Made by a program: the position numbers and the translations under genes | The notes under the pieces: generated by a model | What the model was told of the DNA's origin: nothing | Database searches by the model: none | The model's input: only the letters and a program-made list of their open reading frames with translations | Part shown: positions 1 to 6,944 of the stretch, in pieces | Numbering within the stretch: position 1 is the stretch's first letter | How the letters are laid out: every line of letters begins with the position of its first letter | DNA from: Cochliopodium minus | Taxonomy: Eukaryota; Discosea; Himatismenida; Cochliopodiidae | Direction of reading: 5' to 3' | NCBI GenBank assembly: GCA_024220525.1 | Contig: JAMYWO010000451.1 | Coordinates: 10,989 to 25,576 of the forward strand | DNA length: 14,588 nt

Positions 1-2534
1 TTGTGAAATTAGCTTCAAATTTATTTTCGTTTGATAAAGAAGGTGTATTTTGATTTATTGGTAAAATGTTGGTATGTGTACTAAAATTTCCAAACTCAGG
101 AACATTAGATGATGTTGATGGAGATTGAAAGTTTGAGAAATCAACGGTTGTGGATTTAATAGAAGGTTGGCTGTCATCAAAATTAGGGGAAGTAGTGGAT
201 GGAGATTGAAAATTTGTAAAATTAGCTTCAAATTTGTTTTCATTTGATAAAGGAGGTGCGAGTTGAGGTGTATTCACAGTAGATTTGAAATCTCCAAACT
301 CAGGAACATTGGATGATGTTGATGGAGATTGAAAGTTTGAGAAATCAATGGTTGTAGATTTAAGAGAAGGTTGGCTGTCATCAAAATTGGGGGAATTAGT
401 AGAAGGAGATTGAAAATTTGTGAAATTAGCTTCAAATTTGGTTTCATTTGATAAAGGAGGTGTATTTTGGATTGTTGGTAAAATATTGGTTTGTGTAGAA
501 AAGTTTCCAAACTCAGGAACAATAGGTAAAGTAGAAGGAGTTTGGAAAGTGGAAAAATTAGTTTCGAATGTAGAAGAATGAGTTGTTGGAGTGTTACCAA
601 AGTTTCCAAACTCAGGAACAATAGGTAAAGTAGAAGGAGACTGGAAAGTGGAAAAATCATTTTGATTTGGTATCTGGTTAATGACACTTGGAGAAACAAG
701 AGTATCAGAAGGAAAAGAAACATGAAAGTTGGATTGGAAGTTAATTTGGGAGGGAAAAGAAGAATTGCTGTTAAATTGGTTTTGGTCCTGAAAAAGAGAA
801 TTACTTTCTTCATCATTTGGTTTTTGAAAATCGGTGAATTCAACATTTTCTTGTGGAGTAGTTTCAGGATTATTAGGAGGAGGAATGTTCTTGTTTTCTA
901 CTTCAAGAGAACCAAAGATAGATCTGTAATCAACAGGCCTCCAATTAGAAGATCTTTCGTTCTTATTCACTTTAATCTCTTTTTTTGGTTTGAGTTCTTC
1001 CAATTTGGGTTCTTCTTTTACAGTGAAATTTAAAGATTTAGTAATAAAGTTATCAATAGTCAGCGGAATTTCTTTCTTTTCTTCCTTCTGATGCTCATTT
1101 TCTTGCTTAGGAGAAGGATGTTGGACTTGATGTTGATCTCTCTTCTCTTCTTTTTGTTCTACACTTTCTTCACTGACATGACTCGTTTTTCTTACACTTT
1201 GAGTTTGTTCCTCAAAGAAGTTTTGATTGGTTGGACCAGAAAAATCTCCAAATTGATTGTTAGTTTGTGATTGTTGTTCATTATTCGAAAATGATGCAAA
1301 ATTATTTTGAGTGTCACTGTTGTTAAAAAAAGAAGTTTTGTCATTTGAAGGAGGAGGTGTCTTTTGATTTGGAAGTGTATTTTGGTGAGGAGTGTTGTTA
1401 AAAAAAGAAGTTTTGTCATTGGAAAGAGGAGGTGTGTTTTGGTGAGTAGTATTATTGGGAAATGATGCAAAATTATTTTGAGTGTCACTGTTGTTAAAAA
1501 AAGAAGTTTTATCATTTGAAGGAGGAGGTGTCTTTTGATTTGGAAGTGTATTTTGGTGAGAGGTATTATTGTTATTAAAAAAAGAAGTTTTATCATTTGA
1601 AAGAGGAGGTGTGTTTTGGACGGGAGGGTAATTAGATACGAAACTATTATTATTGTTGGAATTGTTATTGTTTAAAAATGGAGATGTGTTGATATTTTGA
1701 GGAGTGTTATTGTTAAAAAAAGAAGTATTGCTATTAAGAGGTGCATTTTGGTGAGAAGTGTTATTGTTATTAAAAAAAGAAGTTTTGTCTTTTGAAAGAG
1801 GAGGTGTGTTTTGAACGGGAGGGTAATTAGGTACGAAATTGTTAGAAGTATTATTATTATTTACATTGTTGTTTACAAATGGAGATGTGTTGATGTTTTG
1901 AGGAGATGTATTGTTTGTTGTATTATCAAAGAGAGAATTTAATTTTGATGGAATAGTATTCAATTGGATCAGATTGCTCTGATTTGTATTGTTATTTGTA
2001 TTTTTCTTTGAAAATAAATCCGTTAGATCATCTTTTTGGACAGGATTATCTGTCTTAATATTATTTTGTGGTGTATTCAATTGATTGTTTTGTTGATATT
2101 GAGATGGATCATTCTATTATGACAAGAGATAATGATTGGTTGATATTTTTAGAAATTGAAAGAATTTAATTACCTTTACGTATGATTGTTGCATTTGTTG
2201 CACAGATATTGGATATGTTGGTTGTATATACTGATTTGGAATTTGATATCCTTGATTTTGTATCATATATTGATTTTGAGGTATCTGATTCAATGGTATT
2301 TGATTTTGATATACCTGATTATTAACAACATATGGGGTTTGAACAACATATACTTGATTGGGTACGTACATTTGATTTGGAATTTGATATCCTTGAACAT
2401 TCTGTGGTATTTGATAGTTCTGATAAGGATAATTGTCTTGGTTTTTTGATGGTAAGGATGAATAAAGTGTATTTTTCAAATATAAAATTATACATACTTG
2501 GAATGAAGTTATTTTGTTGATATGGGTTTGACAT
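1..2534 (-). CDS. Large disordered Asn/Gln-rich protein with PEFG[N/D]F repeats, C-terminus beyond left edge
   Basis: Seen: exons 2534-2498, 2436-2174 (or ending at 2180) and 2113-1, all in phase, give about 804 residues before the window ends. Residues 1-100 are Tyr/Gln/Asn/Pro-rich (repeated YQIPNQ-type segments, prion-like). Then come Asn/Ser/Thr-rich repeats built on TPPPSNDKTSFFNN, a charged Lys/Glu section encoded near 950-1190, and a repeat region with four copies of VPEFG[N/D]F and many FQSPST segments. No folded domain, signal peptide or membrane segment is visible. Known: [D/E]FGxF peptides, as in EpsinR and aftiphilin, bind the AP-1/GGA gamma-ear, and related DFxxF peptides occur in endocytic adaptors. 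Inferred: a clathrin/AP-1 accessory role is possible but unproven. An FG nucleoporin is less likely because FG is sparse and sits in an acidic FGxF context. The true function may depend on the missing C-terminus. Confidence 0.75.
90..620 (-). repeat. In-frame tandem repeats encoding VPEFG[N/D]F units
   Basis: The block coding for PEFG[N/D]F begins near 90, 294, 507 and 606, so the spacings are 204, 213 and 99 bases, all multiples of three. The two left units are nearly full copies, each also encoding DFSNFQSPST, FDDSQPS and KFEANFTNFQSPST. The shorter right unit lacks the middle part. The repeat lies wholly inside exon 3 of the disordered-protein gene and keeps the frame. Confidence 0.85.
1293..1625 (-). 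repeat. 171-base (57-codon) in-frame tandem duplication
   Basis: The block starting at 1293 recurs from 1464, a period of 171 bases. Over about the first 100 bases I find a single substitution. Each unit encodes two TPPxSNDKTSFFNN segments and an NNFASF segment. High identity including silent positions suggests a recent duplication or ongoing unequal exchange in the coding exon. Confidence 0.85.
1611..1915 (-). repeat. Diverged 195-base (65-codon) repeat pair
   Basis: The block coding for NYPPVQNTPPLS, with a following NINTSPF segment, occurs near 1622 and again near 1817. The period is 195 bases. The copies differ in the number of Asn codons between the shared pieces, as expected from slippage in AAT/AAC runs. 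Both stay in frame. Confidence 0.75.
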
Positions 2535-2996
2535 TTATTTGTTTATTCAAATTCTCCTCTTGATCTTATGGTGAATTATCTTCCCTTTTTTTTTAATATA
2601 AACCAATAAACTCAAAATATAAAAAAATAAAAAAAAAGACTCACAACTTTTCAATGAAATTAATCATCTTCAAAAAAGTTGGCTATAATTCATTTTTATA
2701 AGATCATTTAACAAATATACTTTCAATTCAAGGAAGGAATTATAAATTTCATAATCAGAAAGTAAAATTTATACTTTGAAACTCATAATTTGGAAGATAT
2801 AAATCTATATTCAAAAGTGGACAATTGGGAATATAGATAATGTTATATATATAAAAGAAAATGTTGATTTTAATTTAATTCAAATATTTTTTTGATTTGG
2901 CAAATGAAATGGAAGAGTGAGTATTAATGTAATAATAACTCTTTTCCGATTGTTTTTTTTGTTTTTGTTTTTTGATTCCTTTTACTATTGTAATAG
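2535..2996. other. 462-base intergenic region, no gene seen
   Basis: AT-rich spacer between the start codon of the disordered-protein gene and the stop codon of the WWE gene, both on the minus strand. It should hold the promoter and 5' leader of the former and the 3' end of the latter. A TATATATATAAAA-like run lies near 2843-2857 but cannot be assigned to a promoter from sequence alone. No conserved coding segment, tRNA fold or repeat stands out. Confidence 0.6.
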
Positions 2997-3758
2997 TTAA
3001 AAAGGAGGTAGTCTTCTTATTTTTCTCAACAACATACCATCAGTTTGAGTAAGATGAAAGAGATCAATATTATAAGTTTTTCCTCTGATGATAAGTGTGA
3101 ATCTCATGACACCTTTCAGGAGATTTTCCTCGATGATTTTTGGATCTTCTTTTTCAAAATTTAACCAAAGAGTAGAAGTCTTTTGGAACTGCCAGATAAA
3201 AGTGGGAACAACAGGAACGCGGTTCATTGGAAGTATGTTATTTCCGATTTGGTCTTCCATGTTTTCAAGATTCAACTTGTGAATTTGGTTCTTTCCTATT
3301 AATCCGAAATGGAGATTTCTCGCAAGATAGTTTTTCTCAATTTCTTTTGAGAATTCTTCCTCGTAATCCTCCCAACATCCACCATAGAAGTAAACCCATT
3401 TGTGAGTTTGAGGTACTTGTATTTGTTGATTTTGTACATTATTCTCTATTATGACTGTATTTGGTTTTACAATTTCTTTGTTGTTTTGTTTTTGCAGTTG
3501 ATTTGGAACAAATTTTTTTTGTAACTTGTTGCCTGAAACAGTGCTTGTGTTTTGTTTTTCGTAATCTTTTTTTTTTCCATTGTAATTTTCGGTGTAGATT
3601 TTCTTTGTCTCATTGTTTTTTGGAGAAAGAATATCGTTTTTGTTTTGAAAAAGGGTATTCCCATTGTTTGAAACTGAGTTCTTTTTATTCATGTAAAATA
3701 TGAACAAAAGATTGCAAAGTTCGCAAATACTTGATACTGCAATGATCTTGTCTACCAT
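2997..3758 (-). CDS. Tandem WWE-domain protein with hydrophobic N-terminus
   Basis: Single exon, 253 residues from the first in-frame ATG (3758). The frame is open further upstream, but only through a TTG codon. Residues 5-23 are hydrophobic (IIAVSSICELCNLLFIFYM) and followed by lysines, a possible membrane or signal anchor. Residues 25-115 are Asn/Lys/Gln-rich linker. Two WWE-like modules follow: a weaker one at about 121-180 (W121, W129, IE near 140) and a clear one at 189-249 (W189, W198, IEE near 210, GKTYNIDL, LTQ, closing RR before LPPF). Known: WWE domains bind iso-ADP-ribose or mediate protein contacts in PARPs and in ubiquitin ligases such as Deltex (tandem WWE) and RNF146. No RING, PARP or HECT domain is present, so this would be a reader or adaptor. 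Its partner is not evident from the neighbours. Confidence 0.75.
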   Translation of the reverse strand: MVDKIIAVSSICELCNLLFIFYMNKKNSVSNNGNTLFQNKNDILSPKNNETKKIYTENYNGKKKDYEKQNTSTVSGNKLQKKFVPNQLQKQNNKEIVKPNTVIIENNVQNQQIQVPQTHKWVYFYGGCWEDYEEEFSKEIEKNYLARNLHFGLIGKNQIHKLNLENMEDQIGNNILPMNRVPVVPTFIWQFQKTSTLWLNFEKEDPKIIEENLLKGVMRFTLIIRGKTYNIDLFHLTQTDGMLLRKIRRLPPF

Positions 3759-3905
3759 ATTTGGAGGATTTCCATTCGTATTATTGTGTGAATAAATATT
3801 TCCCAATTTGCGAATTAATTTTGAATAAATTAAGAATTTTCTAAATTTGAGAAATAAATAAGAAAAATAATTAGAAAGGTTATTATTTATGTTTGTTTTT
3901 TTTTT

Positions 3906-4232
3906 TTACTCAAAAATCAATTTCATTTGTTCTGGAATGAAATTATTTTTTGTTTTCAAGAGTTTTATTCTTTCGTGCAAAGACCCCTCTAATCCTTTGT
4001 TTGCAATCATCTTGAAAAAATCCGAACATGCAGCTTCAGCCACTTGCCTGCAGGCATTGAACATCGTTGATGTTGAAAGCGAATCTTGCAAGGCAAATAG
4101 AGAGAAGCAAGTTGATTTAAGTTCCTCTTTCATTGTCATCAATTTTTCAATTGAATTAATTTGAGATTCATAATCATTCAAAGCCTCCATTTTTGATAAG
4201 TTTTTGTTGTAAAATTCGAATTTACTTTGCAT
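3906..4232 (-). CDS. Small predicted helical protein, unknown function
   Basis: An intronless 108-residue reading frame from an ATG at 4232 to a TAA at 3906. The composition is protein-like and less AT-driven than the spacers: charged and hydrophobic residues alternate, with a likely coiled coil at about 15-45 (MEALNDYESQINSIEKLM) and further helix to residue 100. A second ATG at residue 15 could be the start. Four cysteines (CFSLF, FNACRQ, EAACSDF) are scattered. I do not recognise the family. Size and helical look would suit a small subunit of a larger complex, but that is inference. It sits 148 bases from the WWE start codon on the same strand and 233 bases from the RNASEH2C stop. Confidence 0.65.
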   Translation of the reverse strand: MQSKFEFYNKNLSKMEALNDYESQINSIEKLMTMKEELKSTCFSLFALQDSLSTSTMFNACRQVAEAACSDFFKMIANKGLEGSLHERIKLLKTKNNFIPEQMKLIFE

Positions 4233-4464
4233 TTGATTGTTGAGAATGTATTTGTTTTTTTGTTGTTTGATTTTTTTTTATTATTCTTTTTTGAAAAAAA
4301 CACTTCAAAAAAAATATAAATTCTTAAATGTTTTATTCACTGAAATATTTTTTATCTTAAATAATAAAATATCATTTTTAAAATTCTTCAGCATCATTAA
4401 TAGATTAGTGTGAATTTGAATTAAACCAATATGGAATAGTAAATCGATTTTATTCAATTCCTAT

Positions 4465-5182
4465 TCACTTTTTTCTTTTCTTATTGTTTGAAGTATCTTT
4501 TTTATTATCATCCTTCTTTGAATCCTTTTTGAGAGAAATCTGATCTTTTTCTTTGTCGTTGGAAAGTAAGGTATCACTCAATTTTACATTAGAAATCTGA
4601 TCTTCAGTAACATTAGAATGAACAACATCCGATATTTTTATCCATTCAAACCATTTAAAAACCTAAAATGATTTAGAAAACATAATAATAGGGAATGATT
4701 AGTATAATAAGAGTTATAATTGAATTATAGAAGATATAAATATTTATATTTGTTAAGAAAGTTAAAATTGAAAAAAAATTTTTTTTTTTTGCCTTTGAAT
4801 CTTTATTTGGAACTTCATCATGCTGCCAATAATAAAAATGATCGAAATGATTAACCAACATTCCATCTCTTTTTGTTATCTCAATGGGTGTATCAACAAC
4901 TCTTTTTCTCTTATTATCTTTTTCTTCATCCATTTTTGGCGGCAAAATTTCCAAAATTCTTCCTTTAAAATTTTCAGGTATATTCACTTTTAATCCTTTC
5001 AATGATCTCCCTCTGAATGTTGTGGTGTAATTATCCTCATCTTTTTTATCTACAAGAAAATATTGGTGCATATTGTCGACATGACCATCAAATTCGATGG
5101 AACAGGGAAGATAATGGAGATTTTTCTCCATCTGGATCATATTGGGTATATCTTTCTCTCCTTTAATTTCCAAATAATCCAT
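4465..5182 (-). CDS. RNASEH2C: Ribonuclease H2 subunit C
   Basis: Two exons, 5182-4793 and 4662-4465, give 195 residues. Family marks in order: LPCSIEFDG near residue 26, a YF plus acidic loop, TTTFRGRSLKG near 53-63, NIPENFKGRIL, then FDHFYYWQHDEVP near 113-125 and, after the intron, KWFEWIKISDVVHS. These match the LPC..., FRGR.L.G and F..F..W..D..P blocks of RNASEH2C. Known: it is a non-catalytic subunit that, with subunit B, supports RNASEH2A, the nuclear enzyme that removes ribonucleotides from DNA and RNA from hybrids. The intron starts GC (AAG|GCAAAA) and ends TTTTAG, phase 0. About 50 residues follow the core; they are Lys/Asp/Ser-rich, end in KKRKK and could be a nuclear localisation signal. 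A second basic patch, NKRKRV, lies in the middle loop. Confidence 0.85.
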
Positions 5183-5354
5183 TTTTTTTAATTATAGCAG
5201 ATTTGATGAGATAAAATGATTGAATATTCAATCATTTTTGATTTATCAATAATAATTACATTTCACATGTATATTTGAAACCAATCATAAAGAACTAAAA
5301 ATATCTTTTTTTAATTTTTAATTCAACAAAAATCTTGGGAATAAATCACACAAC

Positions 5355-6747
5355 TCAATAATCCTCATCAATGAAATGAATCCTATCATCATCATCATCA
5401 TCCATATCATTCCTTCTTGGATCCTCTTCATAATGATCATCATCCTCTTCCTCTTCATCATCCACACGATCCAACCCATCATCCTCTTCACTGTCATTTT
5501 CGAACTCATAGTGCAAGAAGTGGATAAAGTAGTTATTGAAGAAGTTCTCATTGGAGTTGTTGTTTGGATTGATACAAGGTGGAAGGGAGATTGTACAAGG
5601 ATGATGTTCTTCGTTCCAATGATCATTAGGAGCACTGGTAAATATCTTTTTGTTAAAAAAAATGTAAAAATGAATTTAAAAAAATAAAAAGTAAAAAATA
5701 AAAAATAAAAAAATACAAAAATAAAAAATAAATATACAAAATAAAGAAAAAGATTTTTACAACATATGCATTTTGAAGTGTCCAACTCCAATCTTTGCAG
5801 CGGTTGGCTTGCAGGTAAGGAAAAAAGTTGACCTGAACAGCATTTCTCCCATTAGGAAGATCTTTCGAAAAGAAATTTTGGAAAGAAGTTTAAAAAGTTT
5901 TAAATAAATATTAAATTATTTTTTAAATCACCTATTATTTTCCATACGAAACTATCTCCTATGAGCCTGTCTATTACTAGAGTGAAGTCTTCTGCAAAAC
6001 AGGTGTTGAAGAAAACTTGCCTGTTTTGTTTGAATGAAAATCTCCAGACATGTTTGGTTGTGAGATCTTCTACTGACAGTAAATTTCGTTTTGATTCTTC
6101 AAAACTCCTTTTTATGTAATTTAAATTTATATTTGAAATTATACAAATTATATTTTGCTGATTATTGAATGGATAGATATCATTTTAGTTTTAGAATGAT
6201 TTTATCCATTTATCATCCATTATGATTGATTTATTTTTATTATACAAGCCTTTATTGAATTTTTATGTTGAAAATAATAATATATCTTTATCTTTAACAT
6301 GCAAGTTTTTAAATCCTGAAATTTGATTGATATGGGATTATCTATTTTGGAAATTATTATCTATCTTACTTCTTTAATAGCTTTTTCCAATTCATGTCTT
6401 TATTTTCTTTGAGATATTTGCTGATATTTTTTTCTTTCACTGCATTCAAACTGTAATTTTGTTTATCTTTCCATTTCTCTCTTTAAATGTATCAAAATAA
6501 TTTATATTGACGTATTTGAAAGGCAAAAATAAGATTTGATAAAATAATTTGATTAGATAATGAATGAATGGTTGATTTAATTGATTTACCTGCAAATACA
6601 TTTCCAAACTTGATTTTCATTTGATAATTCATAGAAATAATGACATGTCAACATCAAATTTTTGAGATGATCGAGATTGGTGATGTGGGAAATAATGTAG
6701 ATGAGTGTCTCAGCAGGGAGATTAAATATCATATCTTCTTCCTGCAT
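5355..6747 (-). CDS. F-box protein with acidic C-terminal tail
   Basis: Four exons, 6747-6590, 6107-5932, 5861-5761 and 5645-5355, join in phase to give 241 residues. Residues about 8-52 form an F-box: NLPAETLIYIISHI, then LKNLMLTCHYFYEL and QVWKCICR. Known: F-boxes bind SKP1 and bring substrates to SCF ubiquitin ligases. Residues 54-190 (KHVWRFSF, FTLVIDRLIGDSFVWKII, KDWSWTLQNAYVIF) look like a beta-rich substrate domain, but I recognise no named fold. The last 40 or so residues are Asp/Glu-rich with a run of six Asp. Intron lengths are 482, 70 and 115. The frame stays open upstream of the chosen ATG back to about 6813 without another in-frame ATG, so an extra 5' exon cannot be excluded. Confidence 0.8.
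6108..6589 (-). other. 482-base first intron of the F-box gene
   Basis: This is the longest intron in the window. The donor GTAAAT follows TTTGCAG and the acceptor AAAAAG precedes GAGTTTTG, and joining them restores Arg-Ser inside the F-box end. Unlike the other long introns here it lacks regular A/T microsatellites and has a more mixed sequence. I find no convincing extra exon or RNA gene in it. Confidence 0.6.
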
Positions 6748-6944
6748 TTTTTTTTTTAATTGAATATTTAAAAATGATTTTAAAAGTGAATTTGGTTCCA
6801 ATTCATTGTTCAAAACTGAAAAACTCTTTAATCAATTTTTGACAATCAAAAATTTAAAGAAAGGAGTTATTTAGTAAAATTAAAAATTAAAAAAAATGAT
6901 TTTTTCAAATTTTTAATGGAATAATTTTAAAGACTTCATTTGGA

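Noticed and set aside
662-1033. Plus-strand reading frame of 123 codons, and similar plus-strand frames at 2186-2449 and 10274-10981
   Set aside because: They lie opposite well-supported minus-strand exons, and their composition mirrors those codons.
1293-1625. CRISPR-like regular array
   Set aside because: The repeats are long, contiguous, in frame and protein coding, with no unique spacers, in a eukaryotic gene.
1-2113. FG-repeat nucleoporin
   Set aside because: FG dipeptides are few, occur only in a fixed acidic FG[N/D]F context, and no GLFG or FxFG arrays are present.
3756-3806. An apparent N-terminal MGNIYS with N-myristoylation consensus on the WWE protein
   Set aside because: The first codon there is TTG, not ATG, and eukaryotic initiation at it is unlikely. 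The first in-frame ATG is at 3758.
5318-5791. A Met-rich minus-strand frame with membrane-like segments
   Set aside because: It is a shadow of the F-box gene's last exon: GATGAT repeats read as ATG ATG in another frame, and the rest is intron.
2997-6747. A dedicated ADP-ribose/ubiquitin system formed by the WWE and F-box genes
   Set aside because: The two genes are separated by RNASEH2C and an unknown gene, with no shared regulation visible. Proximity alone does not support a system.
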